64,000 nucleotides of DNA from Lewinellaceae bacterium (lineage in GTDB: Bacteria; Bacteroidota; Bacteroidia; Chitinophagales; Saprospiraceae), in contig JACJYO010000002.1 of NCBI GenBank assembly GCA_020636075.1, positions 806,001 to 870,000 of the forward strand. The letters are read 5' to 3'. Position numbers and translations under genes: made by a program. Positions 43,166-53,000 of this stretch are shown here, in pieces. Each line of letters begins with the position of its first letter. Within the stretch, counting starts at the first letter, position 1. The notes under the pieces are model-generated. The model had not been told where the DNA came from, searched no databases, and saw only the letters and a list, made by a program, of their open reading frames with translations.

Positions 43166-44167
43166 ATGCGCAAAACCTTTTTCTGCATCGACGCCCATAC
43201 CTGCGGCAATCCTGTACGCCTTGTAGCCGGTGGCGGTCCGCTGCTCGACGGCGCATCTATGGCCGAACGCCGCCTGCATTTTCTGCGCGAATTTGACTGG
43301 ATTCGCCGTGGACTTATGTTTGAGCCCCGCGGCCACGACATGATGTCGGGTAGCATACTCTACCCACCTGCTGATCCTGAAAATGATATCGGTGTGCTGT
43401 TCATCGAAACCAGCGGTTGCCTGCCGATGTGCGGGCACGGAACTATCGGCACGGTCACGATAGCCATTGAAGAAGGACTGCTGCTTCCCAAAACGCCCGG
43501 GCGCCTGCGGCTGGAAACACCGGCAGGCCTGGTACTGGTAGATTACCAGCAGGAAGGCAACAAAGTGAAATCCGTCAAACTGACCAACATTCCCTCCTTT
43601 TTGTATAAAGAAAATCTGGAGGTAGAGTGCCCCGACCTGGGCTTGCTCCGCGTTGATGTAGCCTATGGCGGCAATTTTTACGCTATTGTCGACCCGCAGG
43701 AAAACTTTCCCGGTCTGGAACACTACACCGCTGGCGACCTGATCCGCTGGAGCCCGGTGCTGCGCCAACGGCTGAATGCAGCACATCAATTTCAGCATCC
43801 GCTGGATGCCAACATACACGGCCTGAGTCACTTGCTGTGGACTGGGAAACCCTTGCACAGCGACTCCACCGCGCGCAATGCCGTTTTTTATGGCGACAAG
43901 GCGATCGATCGATCTCCCTGCGGTACCGGCACTTCCGCACGGATGGCGCAGTGGGCAGCGAAAGGACTTTTACGGGTCGGAGACCCGTTTTACCACGAGA
44001 GCATTATCGGGAGTCGATTTACCGGCCGCGTGGAGGCCGCTACAACTTGCGGGCCGTTTGCCGCGATTGTACCGAGTATCGAAGGGTGGGCGCGGGTGAC
44101 GGGGTATAATACCATTGTTATTGACGATGCGGATGATCCGTATGCATTTGGATTTCAGGTAGTATAA
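43166..44167 (+). CDS. 4-hydroxyproline 2-epimerase (proline racemase family)
   Basis: This 333-aa enzyme interconverts trans-4-hydroxy-L-proline and cis-4-hydroxy-D-proline. Both catalytic cysteines are present: Cys89 in LPMCGHGTIGT and Cys252 in SPCGTGTSARMA. This separates it from the dehydratase branch, where one Cys is replaced by Thr. The start FFCIDAHTCGNPVRLVAGGGP is typical. The ATG at 43166 is chosen over 43124, which lies in the end of the upstream inverted repeat. With the DapA-like gene it outlines part of the D-hydroxyproline degradation route; the oxidase step is not in the window. Confidence 0.93.
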   Translation: MRKTFFCIDAHTCGNPVRLVAGGGPLLDGASMAERRLHFLREFDWIRRGLMFEPRGHDMMSGSILYPPADPENDIGVLFIETSGCLPMCGHGTIGTVTIAIEEGLLLPKTPGRLRLETPAGLVLVDYQQEGNKVKSVKLTNIPSFLYKENLEVECPDLGLLRVDVAYGGNFYAIVDPQENFPGLEHYTAGDLIRWSPVLRQRLNAAHQFQHPLDANIHGLSHLLWTGKPLHSDSTARNAVFYGDKAIDRSPCGTGTSARMAQWAAKGLLRVGDPFYHESIIGSRFTGRVEAATTCGPFAAIVPSIEGWARVTGYNTIVIDDADDPYAFGFQVV

Positions 44168-44182
44168 CTCAAGTTGGGACCA
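44165..44182. repeat. Copy of the end sequence of the 23553-23845 repeat unit
   Basis: TAACTCAAGTTGGGACCAT resembles the end of the MITE-like unit at 23553-23571, with one base changed. It lies directly after the epimerase stop codon. Confidence 0.5.
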
Positions 44183-44229
44183 TAAATAGGATAGGCCGGC
44201 ATTTTCCTGTAAAAACTAGTTTTAGAACT

Positions 44230-44820
44230 ATGATCACTGTACAATCATTTACTGGTACGATAGCCGAAAACCACATGCATGAATTGGCCCGCTTGCGAAT
44301 AGAGGTTTTCCAGGATTATCCCTATCTCTATGACGGCTCTATGGACTATGAACTCGATTATCTTAAAACGTATAGCGCATCGACTGACAGTATAATCGCA
44401 ATTGCATTTGATGACGACAAGGTTATAGGCGCTTCAACCGGCATCCCCATGGCTGCGGAAACTGAAAATATTAAAGCTCCCTGGCAGGAACGGGGATACG
44501 ATGTGCAAAAAATATTCTACTTCGGCGAATCGGTGCTGGACAAAGCATACCGGGGTATGGGCATCGGCGTACAGTTTTTTGAGCACCGGGAGCGCTGGGT
44601 CAAAAAGTTGAAGCGGTTCGATATAGCGACGTTTTGCGGCGTTATCCGGCCAGACGACCACCCGCTGCGGCCGGAGCATTACATTCCGCTGGATAATTTT
44701 TGGGAAAAAAGAGGTTTTCAAAAAACGGAAGGCGTCATTTGTCACATGAGATGGAAAGACGTCAATGAGGCGCACGAAACCGCAAAACCGCTGTATTTCT
44801 GGTACAAGACGCTTGATTGA
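44230..44820 (+). CDS. GNAT family N-acetyltransferase
   Basis: This is a 196-aa acyl-CoA-dependent acetyltransferase-like protein. The start HELARLRIEVFQDYPYLYDG (residues 17-36) and the acetyl-CoA loop region FYFGESVLDKAYRGMGIGVQFFEHRERW (about 96-123) fit GNAT, with R/Q-x-x-G-x-G/A appearing as YRGMGIG. The C-terminal strand has FCGVIRPDDHPLRPEHY. The substrate is unknown. A broken GNAT fragment follows 100 nt downstream. Confidence 0.85.
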   Translation: MITVQSFTGTIAENHMHELARLRIEVFQDYPYLYDGSMDYELDYLKTYSASTDSIIAIAFDDDKVIGASTGIPMAAETENIKAPWQERGYDVQKIFYFGESVLDKAYRGMGIGVQFFEHRERWVKKLKRFDIATFCGVIRPDDHPLRPEHYIPLDNFWEKRGFQKTEGVICHMRWKDVNEAHETAKPLYFWYKTLD

Positions 44821-44920
44821 GTATACTGGATTTATAATTTTCTATACATATCTATTAAAATCAATTCGGTGAAGGTAAAAATACATTGATCAATTCGATC
44901 TTGTACGTATTCGATAAAAC

Positions 44921-45085
44921 ATGTCCACAAATATTTTAATCATTCCCTATTCGGATAAATTCAGAGCGCAGTTGATAACAGTTTGGGAAAGTTCGGTTCT
45001 CGCGACCCACGACTTTCTTAAAAAAGCCGATTTTATGGCCATCAAGGAAGCGGTACAAACTATTGATTTCAATGCCTTATATTAA
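44921..45085 (+). pseudogene. Truncated GNAT acetyltransferase fragment (54 codons)
   Basis: The ATG at 44921 opens MSTNILIIPYSDKFRAQLIT, then VWESSVLATHDFLKKADF, which matches the N-terminal helix region of YjaB-type acetyltransferases (W-E-x-S-V-x-A-T-H-x-F-L). The frame stops at 45085 after ...TIDFNALY, long before the acetyl-CoA-binding site. No continuation is seen in other frames, as the next gene starts at 45110. It is most simply a decayed remnant. Confidence 0.7.
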
Positions 45086-45109
45086 AAATGAAATTACGCA
45101 GCATTTAAA

Positions 45110-46657
45110 ATGAGCATACAAATGAAAAACATACGGAATATCACATTGGGCTGGGTTATTTTCCTGAGTGGCATGGCCTTGGGGAAAGCACAGGATGCAG
45201 CCTACATCGAAAATCTGCATTTTGAATTTTCTGCAGTAAATGGAACAACAAGCAAGCCCGAATCGGTACTCGTGCCCATTGAAGTAACATCGTTAAAATG
45301 GGCGGATGGGAATAAAGCCGCTTTTCGCGCACTAAAAAATGACAAGTCAAGACTGGTCATTACTTTTTCTCCGGCGCCGGATTTCACCGGCATTACCCGT
45401 GCAACCCTGACCCTGAACGATGCTGTCGGGCAAACCATCGGCATCATCTATTGTACTGGATTGAGCACCGAAGGGCTTGAAGGCAAAAACGAGCCCCCAC
45501 TGGCGCTTATCGCAGAGGCCCTGGGTTATCAGGTGGATGTGGGCTGGACCAGTTTGTCCAATCATTGTTTGCCGGTAGCACTGGGGGAAGAAATACCGTC
45601 CGCACTTTTTCGGAAGGCTGACCCCGGCGGGGCAATAAAAATGATTCCGGCAGCACGTTTTTCTCCGGATTATGAACTTCCATTCGGATACTATTTCAAC
45701 AGCACGGAGATGCCGGTTAAACATCAGGTGGGTGTTTTGGCGAAAGCCGGAGATTTTCCGGAACACCAGGTTTTGTTTCCGGCACTTTCTGAAGGCAGCA
45801 AAACATTCGATCCGGGCAATCAGCAATTTGGATTTTTTGTTGCCGGCCCTACGCATACTGCCTGGTCGGAAGATGCCTGGAACATGCTCCAATTTCCGGA
45901 AAACGCCGTGCACGCAACAAGAATTTATCCGCTCCGAAACTCCATGGGATATCCTATTCTAGATGCCTATCTGGTGTGTTTTGAGGAGGCTCAAAATGGT
46001 GATTACAACGACTATGTTTTTCTGGTGACTAATATAACTCCGGTTACCAACGACAAGTTTATCCCGCTATTCAACGGGCAAAATCTAAGTGGGTGGCACA
46101 CATTTTTAAGAGGTATCGGTAGCGATGCGGACCCCAATAACAATTTCAGGGTGGAAGAGGAAATGCTGCATGTAATCGGCAAAGATCTCGGGTATGCCAT
46201 TACAGAAAAAGGATATAAAAATTACCATTTAAAAGTGGATTTCAAATGGGGCGAGAAAAAATGGCCTCCGAGAGCGGATGCCAAACGCGATGCAGGGGTG
46301 TGTTATAATATTCCAATGCATGAGCCCGACTCCATCTGGCCGCAATCGATCGAATGCCAGATCCAGGAAGGTGATGTTGGCGATTTTTGGCTACTGGGTT
46401 TTAGCACTATCACGGTTGACGGAACACAAAATGTACCGGCCAACCACACCCGAATGATCAAAAAAAAGGATGCTGAAAAACCGTATGGCGAATGGAATAC
46501 CGTGGAAATCATTTCGTACAACGGCAAGTGTGTGCATATTGTAAATGGCGTTGTGGTGAATGTTGGTGAAAATGCGAGTGTACAGGCGGGAAGAATTTTG
46601 CTGCAATCCGAATACGCGGAGATTTTCTATCGAAATATCAAAATCAGGGAACTTTAA
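45110..46657 (+). CDS. Secreted protein with C-terminal DUF1080 (3-keto-disaccharide hydrolase) domain
   Basis: This is a 515-aa exported protein; the signal peptide is best read from the second Met (45122, MKNIRNITLGWVIFLSGMALGKAQ). The N-terminal two thirds contain a domain of uncertain family with DUF4114-like end features (YLVCFEEAQNGDYNDYVFLV, residues about 286-305). The DUF1080 domain runs from FIPLFNGQNLSGWHTF (about 317) through AGVCYNIPMHEPDSIWPQSIECQIQEGDVGDFW to FYRNIKIREL. DUF1080 has a LamG/GH16-like fold and includes 3-keto-glycoside hydrolases. A second DUF1080 gene follows directly. Confidence 0.85.
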   Translation: MSIQMKNIRNITLGWVIFLSGMALGKAQDAAYIENLHFEFSAVNGTTSKPESVLVPIEVTSLKWADGNKAAFRALKNDKSRLVITFSPAPDFTGITRATLTLNDAVGQTIGIIYCTGLSTEGLEGKNEPPLALIAEALGYQVDVGWTSLSNHCLPVALGEEIPSALFRKADPGGAIKMIPAARFSPDYELPFGYYFNSTEMPVKHQVGVLAKAGDFPEHQVLFPALSEGSKTFDPGNQQFGFFVAGPTHTAWSEDAWNMLQFPENAVHATRIYPLRNSMGYPILDAYLVCFEEAQNGDYNDYVFLVTNITPVTNDKFIPLFNGQNLSGWHTFLRGIGSDADPNNNFRVEEEMLHVIGKDLGYAITEKGYKNYHLKVDFKWGEKKWPPRADAKRDAGVCYNIPMHEPDSIWPQSIECQIQEGDVGDFWLLGFSTITVDGTQNVPANHTRMIKKKDAEKPYGEWNTVEIISYNGKCVHIVNGVVVNVGENASVQAGRILLQSEYAEIFYRNIKIREL

Positions 46658-46667
46658 GAATCCGGTT

Positions 46668-47411
46668 ATGAAACAAACATCAATCCTTTTTTTCTGTATT
46701 TGCTTCAGTTTGGGTGCACAGTCGCAGGAAAGCAAAAGCGCGCCGGAATTGACGGAAATATGGGCACCTGTACCCAAGACAGTTGCACCCGGCCAATCGG
46801 CCGCCGACCCGCCTTCCGATGCCATTGTGCTGTATGGAAATTGGGCAGATACGGTCAACTGGGTGGGCAAAAACGACCAGGCTTTTACCTGGAAACCGGA
46901 AGATGGATTTTTCACCGTAGTTCCGTATGCCGGCGATCTGCACACCAAACAAGCTTTTGGCGATTGTCAGTTACACATCGAATGGCAAACGCCGGCCGAG
47001 GTTACCGGAAACGGCCAGGGCCGGGGCAACAGCGGTATTTTTTTGATGGGCCGGTATGAATTGCAGGTGCTGGATTCCTACAACAACAGCACCTATTCCA
47101 ACGGCCAGGCCGGCAGCATTTACAAACAGCACATGCCCCTGGTGAATGTGTGCCGCCCGCCGGGAGAATGGCAGTGCTATGATATTATTTTCACAGCGCC
47201 ACAATTTAATGCGGAGGGTTTCCTGAAATCGCCGGCCAGAATGACCGTTCTTCAAAATGGCGTGCTGATACAAAACAATGTTGAACTATGGGGTTCTATG
47301 CAATTTATCGGTGTGCCGAAATACGAAAAGCACGCAGACAAAGAGCCTTTGTTATTGCAAGACCATCACAATACGGTGAGTTACCGGAATATTTGGGTGC
47401 GTGCACTATAA
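46668..47411 (+). CDS. Secreted DUF1080 (3-keto-disaccharide hydrolase-like) protein
   Basis: This is a 247-aa exported protein. The ATG at 46668 starts a good signal peptide (MKQTSILFFCICFSLGAQSQ) and lies 10 nt after the previous stop; longer starts overlap the preceding gene. The single DUF1080 domain has IVLYGNWADTVNWV (residues about 53-66), HIEWQTPAEVTGNGQGRGNSGIFLMGRYELQVLDSYNN (about 103-140) and a C-terminal HHNTVSYRNIWVRAL. It probably acts with the preceding protein on modified sugars. Confidence 0.9.
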   Translation: MKQTSILFFCICFSLGAQSQESKSAPELTEIWAPVPKTVAPGQSAADPPSDAIVLYGNWADTVNWVGKNDQAFTWKPEDGFFTVVPYAGDLHTKQAFGDCQLHIEWQTPAEVTGNGQGRGNSGIFLMGRYELQVLDSYNNSTYSNGQAGSIYKQHMPLVNVCRPPGEWQCYDIIFTAPQFNAEGFLKSPARMTVLQNGVLIQNNVELWGSMQFIGVPKYEKHADKEPLLLQDHHNTVSYRNIWVRAL

Positions 47412-47460
47412 TTTTGGAAAACCAAACCTGCACTCTATCCAATAGAAACTTTTTCTCCAA

Positions 47461-48180
47461 CTATTTACTCGGTGGCTGGCTTGGCCGCACCTCAATTTTG
47501 CTGGGCAAGGTACGTGGATTCATTCTGAGGAGGTCCACAACCATTTGACCGAGGTCTTCAGGCTGTATTTTCCAGGCATCGGAAGGATTCGGTTCGTGGT
47601 TGTTGAAGTTGGACGTCACGGAGCCCGGCATAATGGTGGTACAACGGACGCCTGCATCCCTGAGATCGAGCATGACCGCCTGGGTAAAACCCACCAGGCC
47701 AAACTTACTGGCATTATATGCCGAGGCTTTCGGGAAAAAGTTGGTTCCTGCCAGGCTGGCAATTGTAATAAAATAACCCTCGGCTTTTATCAATGCATCA
47801 ACAGAAGCCTTAATGCTGTAAAACACTCCGGTGAGGTTGGTGTCGATAGTTTCATTCCATTGCTCCAGGGTCATTTCGGTGATGGGCGCGAAATGGCCGA
47901 CACCGGCATTGGCAACAAGCACATCCAGACGGCCGAAAGCATCGAGCGTTTTGGCCACTGCTTTTTGTTGTGAAGCAAAATCACGTACATCAGCAACGAC
48001 GCCAATAACCTTTCCGGAGCCAATTTTGGCAAGCGCCTTTACCGCAGCATCCAAAGTTTCCTGATGCCTGCCGGTGATGGCCACCTGTGCGCCCTGTTCC
48101 AGCAAACTGGCTGCAATGCCGTAGCCGATGCCTTTGCTGCCACCTGTGATGAGGACTGAGATTTCATTTAAATTTTTCAT
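47461..48180 (-). CDS. SDR family oxidoreductase
   Basis: This is a 239-aa NAD(P)-dependent short-chain dehydrogenase. The cofactor site TGGSKGIGYG lies at residues about 12-21, NAGVGHF near 86-92, the catalytic Ser in FITIASLAG near 137, and YNASK (Tyr and Lys) near 150-154. The ATG at 48180 gives the standard N-terminus MKNLNEISVLITGG. The substrate is unknown; it is convergent with the DUF1080 genes and downstream of the susCD locus but separated by a terminator. Confidence 0.92.
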   Translation of the reverse strand: MKNLNEISVLITGGSKGIGYGIAASLLEQGAQVAITGRHQETLDAAVKALAKIGSGKVIGVVADVRDFASQQKAVAKTLDAFGRLDVLVANAGVGHFAPITEMTLEQWNETIDTNLTGVFYSIKASVDALIKAEGYFITIASLAGTNFFPKASAYNASKFGLVGFTQAVMLDLRDAGVRCTTIMPGSVTSNFNNHEPNPSDAWKIQPEDLGQMVVDLLRMNPRTLPSKIEVRPSQPPSK

Positions 48181-48243
48181 ATGGTTAAGAAACGTAGACA
48201 GCAAAAAAAGGTTGAGATTCGGGTATAACAAGGGTTCGGGCCC

Positions 48244-48279
48244 AAAAAATTGAAGGGGACGGAAGCCGCCCCCTTCAAA
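48244..48279 (-). terminator. Terminator of the second susCD operon
   Basis: On the - strand TTGAAGGGG / CCCCTTCAA arms (9 bp) are followed by TTTTTT. It lies 55 nt after the susD stop. Confidence 0.85.
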
Positions 48280-48333
48280 GGGTATTGTACTAAAAAACGT
48301 TCACTAGTTCATGGTATCGGGCTGAGATAACGC

Positions 48334-50031
48334 CTAGTTGTAGCCAGGGTTTTGCTCCAAAACGGCTCCCCGGTTTCTTTCAATTTCAGCCTGTGGTATT
48401 GGCCAGAGATTGAAATGATCTTTCATGCCGGGTGCATAGAACGGGTTGCATTTTTTAACCCGGTCTACCAGTTTACCCAGACGCATCAGGGTCAGCATAC
48501 GTTTTTCCTCAACACCCAATTCCCGCATCCTTTCGTCAAGAATGTAGTCGATATCGACATTGCCCGGCATTACATCCGTTGCATTTGCGCGTCTGCGCAC
48601 TACATTGATATCCTCGGCAGCCATAGTGGTATTATTGAGGCCAAGGTAAGCCTCTGCCCGAATCAGGTATGTTTCAGCAAGCCGGAACATGTACTGGTCC
48701 GTATAAGTACCGCCAGCCGAAGGCTTCAAGGCAAAGGGATAAGGTGCAGGCGAGATGTACAATGCGCCGGGATGGTTAAACGGCGTGGTGCATTTGGTCT
48801 GATAGGGATAAAACGCCCGGTCGGGTTTGCTGGACGTGATCACACTTCCACCTGTACCGGTTGTATTTGGCGGTACATTGTGAATAGAGATCATTTGGCC
48901 AAAGTATGGGCTTGCCGGATTATTGGATTGATAGGCGCGGACGAAATTGTGGTTCGCATTTCTGATATCATTATCAAAATCACTCTGATAAAGGGTATAG
49001 GTAAAATAATCAGAAGGCGCTAAAAATCCGACACCGCGGCCACCGGTATAATCACCTGCTGGCCACAAGAAAGGCGCCACACCGTCAATCCGAACATCCC
49101 GGATAAGCGGAGGGTGCACCCTTTCAAGCAAATAAGAACCAGCCTGTGCAGACGATACGGCTGACCCGCCCAACACATCGGTTTCAATCTGGATAACCCA
49201 TATAGCTTCCTTATTACCCGCAGAAGCCCTGTTTTGATTGTTTCGGCGGAAAAGGTCCCAGTATACATCACCCGGAGTTTCCATGCTTCTGGATCCAAAT
49301 CGGGCCGTCATTAAACCTGTGTTTGGATCATCAATTACGGCAGTTGCAGCATTCACTGCATTCTGAAACTGGCCATCTGCCAAATAAACTTCAGCGAGCA
49401 GGTGTTGCGCGGCAAGGCTGGATACTTCACCATCTTTTACTGCGGTGATTCCCGGCAAATTGGCGACTGCAAAAGTCAAGTCGTTTATAACCTGGGTATA
49501 GACTTCTTTTCTTGTGGCTCTTACAAAATCTACTTTTTCGGAGGCAACTTCTTCCAGAACCAAGGGTACACCACCGTAGAGATATGCCAGACTTCTATAG
49601 GCAAACGCTCTGAAGAATTTTGCTTTCGCTTCAAAAAGCGGCTTCTTCGCATCTGAAAGCTGCGAATTGGGCAATCGGCTGATGATGGTATTGGCCTCAG
49701 CAACAATTTTGTATAACCGCGTCCAGTGGTTACTGATAATGCCTGAATTAGGGCTAAAATCAGCATCCATATTGGGCGTTTGTGTTGTTATCTGAAAAGC
49801 AACATCTGTCCGGTACAGATATTCCATGGGGTTAAAGTCATTGACTGTATAAAATTCAGTCCTTAATAACCCATAGAGATTATTAATAGAAGCATTGAAA
49901 TCGTTTTCTGTCAAGAAAGCATTTTCAGTACTGAGGAAATCGATAGGTTCTTCTTTTAGAAAATCCTTTTCACAGGCGTTATTTATAGAAATCAATGCGA
50001 TGATGCATAAATATTTATATATCTTTTTCAT
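48334..50031 (-). CDS. SusD/RagB-like nutrient-binding lipoprotein
   Basis: This is a 565-aa surface lipoprotein with a lipobox (ISINNAC, Cys20), a normal SusD length and the family pattern: KAKFFRAFAYRSLAYLYGGVPLVLE (residues about 135-160), AAQHLLAEVYLADGQFQNAV, RLAETYLIRAEAYLGLNNTTMAAEDINVVRRRA (about 463-495) and DERMRELGVEEKRMLTLMRLG, ending EQNPGYN. Unlike the SusD at 3202-5397 it has no inserted binding modules. It follows susC by 27 nt on the - strand. Confidence 0.95.
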   Translation of the reverse strand: MKKIYKYLCIIALISINNACEKDFLKEEPIDFLSTENAFLTENDFNASINNLYGLLRTEFYTVNDFNPMEYLYRTDVAFQITTQTPNMDADFSPNSGIISNHWTRLYKIVAEANTIISRLPNSQLSDAKKPLFEAKAKFFRAFAYRSLAYLYGGVPLVLEEVASEKVDFVRATRKEVYTQVINDLTFAVANLPGITAVKDGEVSSLAAQHLLAEVYLADGQFQNAVNAATAVIDDPNTGLMTARFGSRSMETPGDVYWDLFRRNNQNRASAGNKEAIWVIQIETDVLGGSAVSSAQAGSYLLERVHPPLIRDVRIDGVAPFLWPAGDYTGGRGVGFLAPSDYFTYTLYQSDFDNDIRNANHNFVRAYQSNNPASPYFGQMISIHNVPPNTTGTGGSVITSSKPDRAFYPYQTKCTTPFNHPGALYISPAPYPFALKPSAGGTYTDQYMFRLAETYLIRAEAYLGLNNTTMAAEDINVVRRRANATDVMPGNVDIDYILDERMRELGVEEKRMLTLMRLGKLVDRVKKCNPFYAPGMKDHFNLWPIPQAEIERNRGAVLEQNPGYN

Positions 50032-50058
50032 AAATTATTATTTAGCAATTGTGTGTTA

Positions 50059-53000
50059 TTAGTAAATAATACTCGCACCAACGGTAAAAGCTCTCAAGAC
50101 GGGTCTGCCACCGGCAACAATACCTTCGCCTGTTTCCGGATCCCAACCTTCCCAGTTTGTCCAGGTAATCAGGTTTTTACCACTTACAAAAATGTTGATA
50201 TTCTGTGCGCCTATTTTTTTGAGTACGCCAGAGGCGAGATTATAAGACAAGGAAATATCCTGTAAGCGTACGAAGCTGCGTTTTTCATACATACTGGGTT
50301 CAACTTTGGCTCTGGATCCGGAAATATTACGCGGATATTTTCCATTGGGATTGTTTGGAGACCAATAGTCAATACCATTAAAGTCGTTCCAGCGGATCGT
50401 ATTGTCTTCCCGGTAATACTGTGGAATGTTGTTGGCAAACGGGCGGTTTACACCAAGGTAACCGTCTTTACCACCTTGAACAGAATTGAGCAGGAAGTTC
50501 AGTCTGAACCCTTTGAAGGATATCGTATTCCCCAAACTTATTCTGTAAGCAGGCTCCTGCCTTCCCAGGAAAGCTCTGTCGGCGGCCGTAATATCGCCAT
50601 CTCCATTTTGGTCGACGACACTCATAGAACCGATCGGAAAACCGGGCAATCTTGGATCGTCCAGATCATAAACGCCATTAGCCTGATAGTCATAAATGGC
50701 GCTGATCGATTTTCCGATAAAAAGGCCGCTGGAAACCAGATCGTCTTCGACGCCGTCATTATCGGCATCCTGACCGGTGAGCGTAACAATTTTGTTTTTG
50801 TTAGTAGCAAAGACAAGGCTTGCAGACCAATCAAAGTTTGATTTACTCACGATATGATGCGTGATTCTTGCTTCAAAGCCCTTGTTGTTGATTTGCCCCA
50901 GGTTGGTGGTAATATTGCTAAATCCGGTTATCGTTGGGATGGCTACGCTAAATAATAAGTCGTAGGTGTTGTTGTTATAAAAATCAAGGGAACCGGTTGT
51001 TCTGCCTTGAGACAGGTCAAAGTCCACGCCTATATTCAAGCCTTTTGTACGCTCCCATTTCAGGTTGTCATTGCCTAGTGTATTTACCTGCTGGCCAAAA
51101 GCGGTAGAACCGCCGTCGCCAAATACATATGCGGCACTGGTAGTTAGCGAAGCGATAGAACTGTATCTGGCGGTTTGGTTACCATTTACGCCGTAGCCAA
51201 TTCTGAGTTTTAAATTATCAATGGCGTCAATACCCTGCAAAAAGCTTTCTTCGGAAAGGATCCAGCCAACAGCCACGGTCGGGAAAACACCGTATTTATT
51301 GTTTTTTGCAAATCCTGAAAATCCGTCTCTGCGAATGGTACCGGTTAACAAATACTTGTTATTGAATTTGTAGGTAACCCTTCCCATTTGATACAATAGC
51401 GCCTCTTTCCAGCCATCCGAATTGGCAAATTGAGAGGCTGCCAATGCAAGATCATTGTAGCTGAGCGTCAGCCTTGAAAAGCCGGTTCCTTCCGTAAAGG
51501 TGCTGTTATATGATCTTTTGATAGAACCATACAAGAGCGTTACGCCGACATCGTGCTTTCCAAATGTGTTGTTATAAGAAAGAATATTATCCAGGGTATA
51601 GTCATAGTAGGTGCGGTCATCTTTATAGGCCCGGCCTGTTTGACCTGCATCAAAAATACTTGAATAATAGTGTTTGTACGCGCCTGCGTTGTTACCAAAA
51701 TTCAACCTGTAGGTTAATCCTGGCAAAAAGGGCAGGCTCAATTCGTTATAGATATTAGCAAAGAAATTATTGCTTCTTTCGTAATCGTCTACTTCATATG
51801 TCGTAAAAGCATTAAGCTCGATGGTATTCGTCGGAGAAACAATAAGATTGCCATTGGCATCATACGGTACATGCAGCGGAGAGGCACGCTGTATCGTAGC
51901 CAATGCCGGTTCTGCGCCATCTGTATTTACAAATGAACCCAACGAAACCAGGCCCACTTTCCACCAGTTCAAGGGTTGTAGATCAAGGTTTGCCCGAAGG
52001 GTTTTCCGTCCAAACTTATCATTAATAATAAAACCCTTTTGATCCACGATTCCCCCAGAAAACAGGTAACTAACCCGATCACTGCCGCCTGAAACGCTGA
52101 GGTTTGTTTCCATGATCGAACCTCTGTTTGTACCGGCATCCCACCAGTTAAAATCATTTGGTAACAGATTGCCGTTGGCATCGCGCATGGAACCGTCTAT
52201 CACATCGGCCAGGTTGAAATTTGGATTTCGTGCTGTATAGCCAGACTCCGGCGTATATGCCTGGTCATAAAATGCCTCCGTTAAAGCAGCTAAATATTCT
52301 TCTCTGTTATGCGGCTTGAAGTCCCCTACAGTTGGCGTTTGTGTCGTATAGGAGGAGTTGAGTGAAATTCTTGGCTTTTCACCCGGCAGCCCCTTTCTGG
52401 ATGTGATAAGCATTACACCATTGGCTGCCTGAGCGCCGTAAACAGCACAAGAACTCGCATCCTTTAATACATCAATGGTCGCAACGTCATCCGGGTTAAT
52501 TGCCGATAACGAGCCATTATATTGAATGCCATCGAGGATAACCAATACATTTTGGTTACCGTTGAGCGATACACGCCCCCTGATAGAAATTGGAGGCGTC
52601 CCCCCGGCTGTAGTTGCCACACCAACATTTAAACCCGGCAATGTTCCCTGCAGGAATTGCGCAATGTTGGTATTGGGTAATCCTTCAACTTCCTCAATAT
52701 TTAGGCTTGCAACCGCTCCCGTTACGTCGACCTTTTTTTGAGTACCATATCCAATCACGACCAACTCGTTCAGCGTTTCCGAACTTGGGCTTAGTAATAC
52801 ATCCAATTTCGTCTGGCCGCCAACAGGAATTGTCTGGGAAACATAACCCGTGTAATTGAAGGTCAGGGAGGCGTCGACAACGACACTGATGGAAAAGGTT
52901 CCATCAGCTCCTGTAACCGTTCCTTGTCTGGTGCCTTTAACAGAGATCGTTACCCCAACTAATGGCTCACCACCATCATTGTCCTTTACGGTACCGGTCA

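Noticed and set aside
43166..44167. trans-3-hydroxyproline dehydratase as the identity of the proline racemase-like gene
   Set aside because: Both catalytic positions are Cys, which fits the epimerase/racemase branch.
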